From NCBI RefSeq assembly GCF_900197875.1, contig NZ_FZMO01000547.1:1-45764 (forward strand): DNA of 45,764 nucleotides, given 5' to 3'. The notes under the pieces were generated by a model, which was not told the DNA's origin, ran no database searches, and worked only from the letters and a program-made list of their open reading frames with translations. Source of the stretch: Frankia canadensis (lineage in GTDB: Bacteria > Actinomycetota > Actinomycetes > Frankiales > Frankiaceae). Shown here piece after piece: positions 15,376 through 23,007 of the stretch (the stretch's first letter is position 1; each line of letters starts with the position of its first letter). Made by a program: the position numbers and the translations under genes.

Positions 15376-16065
15376 GTGGCGACACCTGCCGGGCACGCCA
15401 CGCAGCGGACGCGGCCCGGTGCGCAGGACGGTTCACCGACGTCGCTCTACGAGGCGGCGCTGCGCTCGGCCGACGGACGGCTGTGGGTACGCCACCCCGA
15501 CGGCCGGCGGGAACTGCTGCCGGTGCCGACCTGGCGCGGCGGGCTGGCCGCCGGCGACGCGTCCCTGCTGCGGCGCTGCGTCGGCCCCACCCTGGACATC
15601 GGCTGCGGCCCCGGCCGGCTGGCCGCGGCCCTCGCCGGGCGCGGCGTGCCCACGCTCGGCATCGACGTGGCGCCGTTCGCGGTGCGGCTCGCCCGCCAGG
15701 CCGGTGCCGCCGCGCTGTGCCGCGACGTCTTCGGCCCGCTGCCCGCGGAGGGCCGATGGTCGACGCTCGTGCTGGCCGACGGCAACATCGGCATCGGCGG
15801 CGACCCCGGACGGCTGCTCGCCCGTGCCGCCGCGCTGCTCGGTCCGGCCGGTCAGGTACTCGTCGAGCTGCGAGCCCGGCCGCGGCCGTCGTCCGCCGCA
15901 ACGCTGGTACGCCTGGAGGGGCCGGACGGACGGGTGTCCGGCACGTTCCCGTGGGCGTTCGTCGGTCCCGACGACATCGGACCGTCCGCCACGGTCGCCG
16001 GACTGGCCGTCACGGAGACCTGGCGCGGCGGCGGCAGGCGATTCGCGACGCTGCGCCGGCCATGA
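15376..16065 (+). CDS. SAM-dependent class I methyltransferase
   Basis: A 229-aa methyltransferase. Motif I LDIGCGPGRLAAALA, the acidic motif GIDVAPFAVRLAR and LVLADGNIGIGGDP are present, so SAM binding should be intact. The N-terminal stretch SLYEAALRSADGRLWVRHPDGRREL resembles small-molecule or lipid methyltransferases located in such glycosyltransferase clusters. GTG 15376 is chosen; TTG 15367 would overlap the upstream stop (TTGA) and is a real alternative given the coupled overlap before it. Substrate unknown. Confidence 0.85.
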   Translation: MATPAGHATQRTRPGAQDGSPTSLYEAALRSADGRLWVRHPDGRRELLPVPTWRGGLAAGDASLLRRCVGPTLDIGCGPGRLAAALAGRGVPTLGIDVAPFAVRLARQAGAAALCRDVFGPLPAEGRWSTLVLADGNIGIGGDPGRLLARAAALLGPAGQVLVELRARPRPSSAATLVRLEGPDGRVSGTFPWAFVGPDDIGPSATVAGLAVTETWRGGGRRFATLRRP

Positions 16066-16215
16066 ACGCCCACTGATCGGCGCCCCTCGGGGTCCGCGCC
16101 CGGCCCACGCCCAGCGCGGACCCCGCCAGCCGTCCCCGCCGTCCGCGCCGTCGGCCCGCGCCGCACACCGCCGGCCCCGCGCGGTCCGCGCCGCGCCCGC
16201 GCGGTCCGCGCCGGA

Positions 16216-16683
16216 TCAGGACCCGTCCGGTGCGGCCCTGCGCCCGCGCCGTGCCCGCAGCGCGCGCATCGCGATCAGGGCTGCGGCGACCGCCCACACG
16301 GCGCCGAGGACGATCGCCAGGTTCCTCCCGTAGGGCAGCGGATCGACCGACGGGTTGTCCGGCGCGCCGCCGTAGCCGCGCCACAGCGGCAGGCTCGCCA
16401 GCGCGACGGACACGCTGGCCAGCAGCGTCCCCTGCACCACCGCCCGGTACGGCGCGCGCACCAGCCGGGTGAGCACGAACCCCACCGCGGCCGTGACCGG
16501 GAAGGCAACCAGGTCGTGGAGCAGCAGGCCACCGATCAGCCACCGGGCCGCCTGCGGCGGGTGCGTCGCATGGGGCATGCCCAGCAGGCCGTGTACGCCG
16601 TACCCGAGCACCGCCAGTCCGGCGACGGCCACCAGGCCGCGCACGACGGCGCCGACGGTCGGCCGCACGCCGCTGCGCTTCAC
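16216..16683 (-). CDS. Four-helix integral membrane protein, unknown function
   Basis: A 155-aa membrane protein with hydrophobic helices at about 15-37, 53-74, 79-103 and 121-146; the loop LPLWRGYGGAPDNPSVDPLPYG faces one side. No domain name assigned. GTG 16683 overlaps the stop of the molybdenum-fusion gene by four bases (GTGA), so the two are coupled and likely cooperate in the membrane. The histidines HATHPP and LLLHD near helix 2 could ligate heme, but this is speculative. Confidence 0.8.
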   Translation of the reverse strand: MKRSGVRPTVGAVVRGLVAVAGLAVLGYGVHGLLGMPHATHPPQAARWLIGGLLLHDLVAFPVTAAVGFVLTRLVRAPYRAVVQGTLLASVSVALASLPLWRGYGGAPDNPSVDPLPYGRNLAIVLGAVWAVAAALIAMRALRARRGRRAAPDGS

Positions 16684-18077
16684 AGCATCACCACCCGGTG
16701 CACCCACTTGGTCTGCAGGACTCCGGGCCGATTCGGGGCGATGAGCCGAGCTGGATAGCCGTGGTCGAGGTTGAGGTCGGCCCCGTCCAGGCCGGTGGCG
16801 AGCAGCGTCAGCGGGTCGCGGGCATGCGGCGGTCGCACCTCGCTGGCGCGGTAGCCACCGCGGCTCTCCAGCGACTCGACCCGCACCGTCGCGCCCGCCG
16901 GGATGCCCGCGGCGTCGAGCAGGTCCCGCAGCCGGGGGCCGTGCCAGGTGGCGTCCGCCGACCAGCCCTCCACACAGGTGATCGGCAGGGTCGAGATGTG
17001 CTGGCCGAAGGCCCGCAGCTCGACCAGGCTCAGCGTGTACGGGCGGGGGCCGACGACCTCCAGCCGGTAGCCGGGGTCGCGGGCGAGCGTGCGGACCCGC
17101 GCGGCGGCCGCGGTCCTGTTGACCGGCAGACCCTGCGGCCCGACATCCGGCCGCCGCGGGCCGAGCAGGTCCAGCGAGGCGAGGCCGGGCACGAACTGAC
17201 CGGCGCTCGTCACGGTGATCACGCCGGCCGCGGCGCCGACGGCGATCCCGAGTCCGCGCCGCGACAGTCCGGTCCCCGCCGGATCCGGTGCGGCGCGCGG
17301 ATCAATATCGACCGCGTCGCCGGTGGGCTCACCGGTTCTCGGCCCGTCCGAACCGGGACCGTCGGGCTTGGGCTTGGGCTTGGGCTCGGGCCCGGGCTCG
17401 GGTTCGGGCTCGGGTTCGGGTTCGGGCTCGGGTTCGGGCTCGGGCTCGGGTTCGGGCTCGGGTTCGGGTTCGGGTTCGGCCTGATCGGATCCCGGACCGC
17501 CGGCGTCGCGCGCGCGGCCGGCCCGGCCACGCCCGACGTTCGCCCGCACGACCGTGACCTTCGCGGCGATATGCAGCAGCAGCGCGCCGATCGTGATCCA
17601 GGCGACCCAGTAGTGGGTGACCGTGAAGAAAAAACGGAAGCGGTACCACTGGGCGATGTTGGCCACGCCCGTCGCGAGCTGGAAGAGGGCGCCCGCGACG
17701 AGCGGGACGATCGTCAGCCGCTCCAGCGCGTGCGCCACCGAGCGCACCGGCGGCCATTCCCACAGCCGCGGATACACCGTCCACAGCTTCGCCAACAGCA
17801 GCGGAATGCTCGCCAGCCCCGTGGCCACATGCAGGCCCTGCGTCAGCCGGTACAGCCACACCGGCCGGGCCGGCCAGTCCAGCCACGACGGCGGATGCTG
17901 CATGAAGTGCGAGACCAGCCCGGTCAGGAAGCACACCCCGAACGCGACCCCGAGCCAGATCCCGAGCAGCGCGGCCATCCGCGGGTCATGCAGCCGGCTG
18001 GGGAAGGCGTCCTCGCGCAGCGGGCCGCGCCGCGGGATCGCGGGTGGTCGTGGGAGTCGTTCGGGGAGCACGCGCAC
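16680..18077 (-). CDS. Membrane cytochrome-b-like domain fused to sulfite-oxidase-like molybdopterin domain
   Basis: A 465-aa fusion. Residues about 35-165 hold four membrane helices with histidines in VSHFMQHPP, LTQGLHVATGL and THYWVAW...LLLHIAAK, as in di-heme cytochrome b561 or MsrQ proteins. A linker of about 38 residues made of Glu-Pro repeats (near 200-237) and a twin-arginine-like segment SRRGLGIAVGAAAG lead to a molybdopterin domain with LPITCVEGWSADATWHGPRL, whose Cys should ligate molybdenum, and end motif GVLQTKWVHRVVML. MsrP (YedY) and MsrQ (YedZ) are normally separate; here one chain could pass membrane electrons to an extracellular reductase. Substrate unknown. Confidence 0.85.
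   Translation of the reverse strand: MRVLPERLPRPPAIPRRGPLREDAFPSRLHDPRMAALLGIWLGVAFGVCFLTGLVSHFMQHPPSWLDWPARPVWLYRLTQGLHVATGLASIPLLLAKLWTVYPRLWEWPPVRSVAHALERLTIVPLVAGALFQLATGVANIAQWYRFRFFFTVTHYWVAWITIGALLLHIAAKVTVVRANVGRGRAGRARDAGGPGSDQAEPEPEPEPEPEPEPEPEPEPEPEPEPEPGPEPKPKPKPDGPGSDGPRTGEPTGDAVDIDPRAAPDPAGTGLSRRGLGIAVGAAAGVITVTSAGQFVPGLASLDLLGPRRPDVGPQGLPVNRTAAAARVRTLARDPGYRLEVVGPRPYTLSLVELRAFGQHISTLPITCVEGWSADATWHGPRLRDLLDAAGIPAGATVRVESLESRGGYRASEVRPPHARDPLTLLATGLDGADLNLDHGYPARLIAPNRPGVLQTKWVHRVVML
17367..17479. repeat. Hexanucleotide tandem array encoding the Glu-Pro linker
   Basis: About nineteen GGCTCG/GGTTCG/GGCTTG-type hexamers in tandem inside the fusion gene, coding for (Glu-Pro)n and (Lys-Pro)n on the minus strand. 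Units differ only at one or two positions, so length variation by slippage stays in frame and would change linker length without breaking either domain. Confidence 0.9.
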
Positions 18078-18190
18078 CCAGGCACCGTAGGTCGGGCGGA
18101 GCGATCTCAGGGCGCCGCGAAGCCTTACGGAACGGAGAAACCGGCCCGTGCCGTGGCGGTCGCGACCGGGACAGCCGCCAGTGTGGGTGC

Positions 18191-19915
18191 ATGCCGAGCG
18201 CTGTCACCCTCGCCGACCAGAGCGGCCCGCCCGCGCCCCGCGACCAGCGGGCGGAACGGCCACGGCGGCCACAGTGGTCACAGCGGCCACCCGCGCGGCT
18301 CGGGTCACGCGCGCGGCGCGCCGCTCTGGTCGGCGCCGCGGCCGGGCTGGCGGGGCTGGTCACCACCCAGGTGATGATCCAACACCAGCCCGGCTACCTG
18401 GTCAGCAGGCCCGCGTTGCTGTACCTGGTCCTGCTGTGGTGGCTGCTCGGCCTGGTCACGGCCGTCCTGCTGCTGCTCGCCGCACCCCGGCGGCTGGCCG
18501 TCGTCCTCCTACTCGGGGCGACCGTGGCGATCCAGGGCGTCGCCCTCACCGGCGGCCCGCGGCTGTCCGACGACCTCTACCGCTACGCCTGGGACGGCAG
18601 GGTGCAGGCCGCCGGCATCGACCCCTACCGCCACGGCCCGCTCGACCCCGCGCTGGCGCGCGTCCGGGACGACTGGCTGTTCCCGGACTCGGCGGGCTGC
18701 ACCGCCGACCATCCGCGCCCGCACTGCACCCGGCTGAACTATCCGCGCGCCCACACCATCTACCCGCCGGTGGCGCAGGCCTACTTCACCGCCGTCCACC
18801 TGCTGCCCGGCCCGCCACGCGAGCACCGGCTGCAGCTCTACGCCTCGCTGTGCTCGCTGGGGGTCGTCTGCCTGCTCATGCGGATGCTGACGGCCCGCGG
18901 CGGCGACCCGCGCCACGCCGCCTTCTACGCCCTGACCCCCCTCGCCGGCCTGGACGTCGCCGCCGACGCGCACGTGGACGTCCTCGGCGCCCTGTTCGCC
19001 CTCGGCGCCCTCGCGCTGCTGACCACGCCGGCGACGGACTCGGCGGGCCGGCGGCGGGCGTGGCTCGCCGGGGCGCTGCTCGGGGCGGCGGTGGCAGTCA
19101 AGCTCTACCCGGCGCTACTGCTGCCCGCGATGGTCGGCCGGGGACGGGCGGGCCGGCGTGAGCGGATCGAACTGGTGGGCGCGGCCGTCGCGGTCGTCGC
19201 GCTGGCCTATCTGCCGCACGTGCTGGCGGTGGGGACGGGCGTGCTCGGCTTCCTCCCGCAGTACCTGCATGTCGAGGGCTACGACCAGGGCAGTCGGTTC
19301 CTCCTGCTCGCCGGCCTGGGCCTGCACGGCTCGGCGGCGAAGGCCGCGGCGGCCGGAGTGCTCGCCGCGGTCGCCGTCGCGGCCCGGCGCGCCGACCCGG
19401 CCCGGGTGCCGGCGGCGCGCGCCGCGCTGTGGCTCGTCGGCGCCGCGTTCCTGACGGCCACGCCCGCCCAGCCCTGGTACGGCGTCCTGCTGGCGGTGCT
19501 CGCCGTCGCCGCCGAGCGGCCGGAGTGGCTCGCCGTCGCCGCGGCCGCCCACGTCCTGTACATCTCCCTGTTCACCGACGTGCCCGGCGACGCCTGGACG
19601 CTACGCGTCGGCGCCTACGCCGTCGCCGCGCTCCTCGTGCTGGCCGCCGCCGCCCTGCGCGCCGTCCGGCCCGGGGGACGGTGGGCCAGGACGGCGGGCC
19701 GGTATGGCACGGTCGAACCAGACCCGGTCCCGCAGTTCGATGCCGTCGATGACGACGCCCGGCGGGTAGCCGGTGGCCTCGGTGAACGCGTCGCGCTCGA
19801 TGGAGCGCATCCGGAACCCGCACCGCTGGTAGAAGCGCAGGTTGTCGAGGCCGGCGGCCGCGGTGGCGACCAGCAGCGTCGTCACCCGCTCGGCCGCCAG
19901 CAGCTCGACCAGTGA
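18191..19915 (+). CDS. GT87-family (GT-C) polyprenyl-phosphate-dependent mannosyltransferase-like membrane protein
   Basis: A 574-aa multispanning glycosyltransferase. After a basic N-terminus, about ten to eleven hydrophobic helices follow. The first extracytoplasmic loop has LSDDLYRYAWDGRVQAAGIDPY, with the acidic pair expected for the catalytic site of GT-C enzymes, then NYPRAHTIYPPVAQAYF. Relatives extend mannans or glycolipids from polyprenyl-phosphate donors. The last helix ends near base 19680; the remaining 78 codons are antisense to the GNAT gene and look non-conserved, so the natural stop appears lost or the tail is tolerated. ATG 18191 was chosen; CAGTGT lies six bases upstream. 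Confidence 0.85.
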   Translation: MPSAVTLADQSGPPAPRDQRAERPRRPQWSQRPPARLGSRARRAALVGAAAGLAGLVTTQVMIQHQPGYLVSRPALLYLVLLWWLLGLVTAVLLLLAAPRRLAVVLLLGATVAIQGVALTGGPRLSDDLYRYAWDGRVQAAGIDPYRHGPLDPALARVRDDWLFPDSAGCTADHPRPHCTRLNYPRAHTIYPPVAQAYFTAVHLLPGPPREHRLQLYASLCSLGVVCLLMRMLTARGGDPRHAAFYALTPLAGLDVAADAHVDVLGALFALGALALLTTPATDSAGRRRAWLAGALLGAAVAVKLYPALLLPAMVGRGRAGRRERIELVGAAVAVVALAYLPHVLAVGTGVLGFLPQYLHVEGYDQGSRFLLLAGLGLHGSAAKAAAAGVLAAVAVAARRADPARVPAARAALWLVGAAFLTATPAQPWYGVLLAVLAVAAERPEWLAVAAAAHVLYISLFTDVPGDAWTLRVGAYAVAALLVLAAAALRAVRPGGRWARTAGRYGTVEPDPVPQFDAVDDDARRVAGGLGERVALDGAHPEPAPLVEAQVVEAGGRGGDQQRRHPLGRQQLDQ

Positions 19916-20194
19916 CGCGACCAGCGCACGGCCGATGCCTCGCCCCTGCAACCGCGGGAGCACCGCCATGTTCTTGAGCTCCGCCTCGCCCGGCCGCTCC
20001 GTCGGCACCACCTGCAGGTGGCCCACGACGTGCCCGTCCAGCCGCGCCACCAGGACCCGGCCGAGCGCGAGGTAGCCGTCGAGCTCGGCCGGGGAGTCCT
20101 CGGCCAGCTCGAACAGGGCGCGCAGCTCACGCCGGGGCCCGGTGTACGTCTCGATGCGCACGTCGGACACCTGGGTCGTCCGCTGTCCGGGCAT
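19601..20194 (-). CDS. GNAT acetyltransferase
   Basis: A 197-aa GNAT protein: DVRIETYTGPRRELRALFEL, VARLDGHVVGHLQVVP, ELKNMAVLPRLQGRGIGRAL with the acetyl-CoA loop Q-G-R-G-I-G, and NLRFYQRCGFRM. The core ends near residue 165 (WFDRAIPARRP); a further 32 residues, glycine- and glutamate-rich, are antisense to the last helix of the GT87 gene. Substrate unknown. Its ATG at 20194 overlaps the upstream acetyltransferase stop by one base (TGATG), so both are co-translated. Confidence 0.87.
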   Translation of the reverse strand: MPGQRTTQVSDVRIETYTGPRRELRALFELAEDSPAELDGYLALGRVLVARLDGHVVGHLQVVPTERPGEAELKNMAVLPRLQGRGIGRALVASLVELLAAERVTTLLVATAAAGLDNLRFYQRCGFRMRSIERDAFTEATGYPPGVVIDGIELRDRVWFDRAIPARRPGPPSPGPDGAQGGGGQHEERGDGVGADA

Positions 20195-21066
20195 CAGAAC
20201 TCCTTCACCAGGATGGCGCGGGTGTAGAGCAGGTCGAAGCCGGAGCGCTGCACGTTGTGCTGCGAGCGCGAGCCCGGCTGGGTGGTGACGACGGCGATGT
20301 CGCAGCCGGCCGCCGCGGCGTCGGCGAGCCGGGCGGTGAGCAGCGCGGACTGGATGCCCCGGCGGCGATGCGCCGGCGCGGTCGCCGCCCCGGTGAACTG
20401 CGCGACGCCCGCCGACATCCGCATGCTGGCGCCGCCCGCGAGCACCCCGTCGCGCAGCGCCGCGTAGCGCACGAGCCCGCTCGCCCCGGCCAGGTCACGC
20501 ATGGCGTTCACGATCACCTCGCGGGGGAACTCCTCATACGAGGGAACCCCCTGCGTGTCCGGGATGGCGACCGCGTCGGCCACCACCTCGACCCAGTGGT
20601 CGAGCTCGCCGGCCCCGCTGGGACGGACCTCCACCCCCTCGAGGGCAGCGCGGCGCGGCTCGCCGGCGGCGGCGAGGGCGAGACCCAGCACGTTCTCGAA
20701 CGAGACGAGCCGGTAGCCGCGTTCGGTCAGCAGGGCGCCGATCGGCTCCTCGACCAGGTGGGCGAGCTCGACCTGCACGGCCGCGCCTCGGGCTGCGAAG
20801 GCGTTCTCGACCTCGTCCAGCTCGGAGGTGCTCGGCACGCCGTCGAAGCCGAGCCCGGCGACCTTGTTGAGCGGCGAGTCCGCCTCGGCGAAGCTCGCCA
20901 CGCCCCCGGCGATCGGCCGGACGAATCCCGCCGCGTCGCCGAGGCGCCGCCCGGCGGTCGTGCTCCAGCCGGCGATGAGCCCCGCCTCGGCCCCCTCGAT
21001 GCGCGCGGCGAGCGCCACGTCGCAGAACAGCGGCGACCGCGCGGGGGTCGCGATTCTGATCGACAT
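20194..21066 (-). CDS. GNAT acetyltransferase, two-domain form
   Basis: A 290-aa protein with a divergent N-terminal GNAT-like half (residues 1-130) and a clear C-terminal GNAT domain: VRYAALRDGVLAGGASMRM, AQFTGAATAPAHRRRGIQSAL with the R-R-R-G-I-Q acetyl-CoA loop, and NVQRSGFDLLYTR. Tandem-GNAT proteins often use only one half for catalysis. Substrate unknown. ATG 21066 follows GGAG closely (GAAGGAG region). It is first of a two-gene operon with the smaller acetyltransferase. Confidence 0.87.
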   Translation of the reverse strand: MSIRIATPARSPLFCDVALAARIEGAEAGLIAGWSTTAGRRLGDAAGFVRPIAGGVASFAEADSPLNKVAGLGFDGVPSTSELDEVENAFAARGAAVQVELAHLVEEPIGALLTERGYRLVSFENVLGLALAAAGEPRRAALEGVEVRPSGAGELDHWVEVVADAVAIPDTQGVPSYEEFPREVIVNAMRDLAGASGLVRYAALRDGVLAGGASMRMSAGVAQFTGAATAPAHRRRGIQSALLTARLADAAAAGCDIAVVTTQPGSRSQHNVQRSGFDLLYTRAILVKEF

Positions 21067-21135
21067 ACCCGGGCTCCTTCGGTGTGAGCGCCGTCCATGA
21101 CCTGAGGACGGCGCGGCTCGCAGGTTCCGTCCCGC

Positions 21136-21213
21136 GAACCCGCTCGGCGTCACACGACCGTTCCTGCTGGGCTGATCGCCATATCACCGCATACGCCGAG
21201 CATCAGCGGGTTC
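21136..21213. other. Long bulged stem-loop upstream of the GNAT operon
   Basis: GAACCCGCT (21136-21144) pairs with AGCGGGTTC (21205-21213), and the adjoining CGGCGT (21145-21150) with ACGCCG (21193-21198), leaving a six-base bulge and a 42-nt loop. Fifteen pairs in total. It lies about 70-150 bp upstream of the GNAT start and could be in its leader RNA or be an extended operator. The rest of the 21067-21455 gap shows nothing. Confidence 0.5.
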
Positions 21214-21455
21214 CCGGCTCGCGCAGACCAAGTTTTTCGCCACGCCGCGAACAACAGGGCGAAGAATATCCGAACCATACTCCTCGCGATCCGGACAATG
21301 CCCCACCACCAGGAAGTTCTCGCGCGCCGAGCCAGGTCCAGAACCTTCTCAGGTCGACCTCGCCAAGCCCACGGAACTCCGTTTTCGCGCCACCTTCCCG
21401 AGGTTTCGACCGTCACGCGAAAAAGATGTCGGAGGACGCGTCTACCGTGGTGTGC

Positions 21456-21832
21456 ATGGGTGACGGCGGTGCCGCGGCGCTGGCGCGGGGGACGACAGAA
21501 CGTGCAGGTGGTGGGACTGCCGCCCGGGCGGTCACCCGAACAGACGTGCTCGCCTACCGGGTGCGCGCGCAGCAGCTCGACGGCGCGGCCACGGCCCTGG
21601 CCGACGCGGCGGCCCTGGACTTCGGCGTGCAGGACACCGGGCCGGACGGCGGACTGTGGGCTCTGGCCGTCCGCGGGGTCAACGTCGCGGACCTGTCCGG
21701 CGACGAGCTCGCTGCTCGGGCCTGCGGCCCCCAAACAGGTGGCCGAGTTCCTCGATTCCCCCGTCAAGGAGGTCCGGGCGCCTCGCCGCGTTCCGCCAGG
21801 TCACGTTCACCAATCTCGACATTGACGACTGA
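21456..21832 (+). pseudogene. Collapsed winged-helix (HTH_42, AlkZ/YcaQ-related) gene with two internal deletions
   Basis: Three fragments of one family appear in order but in three frames. Frame 1 (to about 21717) gives the N-terminus DVLAYRVRAQQLDGAATAL with DFGVQDTGPDGGLWALAVRG. A second frame (21712-21774) gives LLGPAAPKQVAEFLDSPVKEV, typical of the middle of the protein. A third (21779-21832) gives RLAAFRQVTFTNLDIDD and a stop, typical of the C-terminus. Intact relatives are about 350-400 residues; here only about 125 codons remain. Relatives unhook DNA crosslinks by glycosylase action; this copy cannot. Confidence 0.7.
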
Positions 21833-21862
21833 CGACAGCCGCCGACGACCGACAGGAGACGC

Positions 21863-22297
21863 ATGAGCCGCGACATCCAGATCACCTTCGACAGTGGCGA
21901 CCCCGCCCGGCTGGCCGCCTTCTGGGCCGAGGCGCTCGGCTACCGCCCGCAGGACCCGCCCGCCGGTTTCCCCTCCTGGGACGAGGCCCTGGACGCGATG
22001 GGCGTGCCACCCGAGCGCCGCGGCGACGCCTCGGCGATCATCGACCCCACCGGTTCCCGCCCGCGGCTGTTCTTCCAGCGGGTCCCGGAGGGCAAGCAGG
22101 CCAAGAACCGCGTGCACCTCGACGTCCGTGCCGCGCCCGGTCTCGACGGCGACGCGCGCATGGCGGCTCTCGAACGGGAGGCCCGGCGGCTCGTCGCCCT
22201 CGGCGCCACCCGCCTGCGGCGGCACGAACCCGCTCCCCCGCACGCCGGCCACATCGTGATGGCCGACCCCGAAGGCAACGAGTTCTGCCTGGACTGA
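21863..22297 (+). CDS. VOC-superfamily (glyoxalase-like) protein
   Basis: A 144-aa vicinal-oxygen-chelate protein. It opens with IQITFDSGDPARLAAFWAEALGY, has the core strand RLFFQRVPEGKQAKNRVHLDV and ends in HIVMADPEGNEFCLD, the usual half-site pattern with His and Glu near the metal position. Members are dioxygenases, isomerases or drug-binding proteins; function here is open. AGGAG five bases before ATG 21863 fixes the start. It stands alone between a pseudogene and the PadR operon. Confidence 0.87.
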   Translation: MSRDIQITFDSGDPARLAAFWAEALGYRPQDPPAGFPSWDEALDAMGVPPERRGDASAIIDPTGSRPRLFFQRVPEGKQAKNRVHLDVRAAPGLDGDARMAALEREARRLVALGATRLRRHEPAPPHAGHIVMADPEGNEFCLD

Positions 22298-22445
22298 CGC
22301 GACGAGGCGGGCCGGTCCGACGCGCGGTCCGCGATCGTGACGGGGCGGCGCGCGTGCCCGCCGATCAGTTCCGTCCCGCTCACGACGGTTTGCTGCCTTC
22401 CGAGCGCCGGTACCTCGACTGTGCCGTGCACGCCGATCCGGAGTA

Positions 22446-22482
22446 TTGACCCGAGGTATACACCGAGTGTAGACACTCAGAT
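22446..22482 (+). promoter_or_regulatory. Promoter and operator of the PadR-ABC operon
   Basis: -35 TTGACC (22446-22451), an 18-bp spacer and -10 TAGACA (22470-22475) lie seven bases before ATG 22483, predicting leaderless start. Two overlapping palindromes, TACAC-CGA-GTGTA (22459-22471) and GAGTGT-AG-ACACTC (22465-22478), cover the -10; PadR proteins typically bind such ACAC/GTGT symmetry. Confidence 0.7.
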
Positions 22483-23007
22483 ATGACGGTTCCCATGGCA
22501 CTGCTCGGCCTGCTCGAACGAGAACCGAGCCACGGCTACGACCTCAAGCGCGACTACGACGCGTTCTTCGGCCGGGGCCGCCCGCTGCCATTCGGGCAGG
22601 TCTACTCGACCCTCGGCCGCCTGGCGCGGGACGGGAAGGTCACCGTCGGCGATGCGGAGCCAGGCGACGGCCCGGACCGCAAGCGCTACGTCATCACCGG
22701 TCAGGGGGTCACCGACCTGGAGGCCTGGCTGCGCGAGCCGGTCGCGGCGGAGCCGCACCTGCAGACGGTGTTGTTCGTCAAGGTCGTGTTGGCGCTGATG
22801 TCAGGCCGCCCCGCCGAGGGCTACCTGGATGCCCAGCGGGCCGCCCATCTGCGCCGGATGCGCGAGCTGACGGAGCTGAAGCGGACCGGCGGGCTCGTCG
22901 ACGCGATGCTCGCCGACCACGGCCTGTTCCGCCTGGAGGCCGACCTGCGGTGGATCGAGATGACGACGGCCCGCCTCGACGCGCTCGCCGAGGTGGTGCG
23001 ATCATGA
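22483..23007 (+). CDS. PadR-family transcriptional regulator
   Basis: A 174-aa PadR regulator. The winged helix begins PMALLGLLEREPSHGYDLKRDYDAFF and includes GQVYSTLGRLARDGKV; the C-terminal helices (LRRMRELTELKR and IEMTTARLDALAEVV) form the dimer. PadR members repress transporters until a substrate binds. It overlaps the ABC ATPase by four bases (ATGA at 23004), so it probably represses its own operon through the palindromes over its promoter. Confidence 0.9.
   Translation: MTVPMALLGLLEREPSHGYDLKRDYDAFFGRGRPLPFGQVYSTLGRLARDGKVTVGDAEPGDGPDRKRYVITGQGVTDLEAWLREPVAAEPHLQTVLFVKVVLALMSGRPAEGYLDAQRAAHLRRMRELTELKRTGGLVDAMLADHGLFRLEADLRWIEMTTARLDALAEVVRS

Noticed and set aside
16066-16215. Terminator between the methyltransferase and membrane-protein genes
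   Set aside because: The sequence is GC-rich low complexity with repeated GCGGTCCGCGCC but no clean stem and no T-tract.
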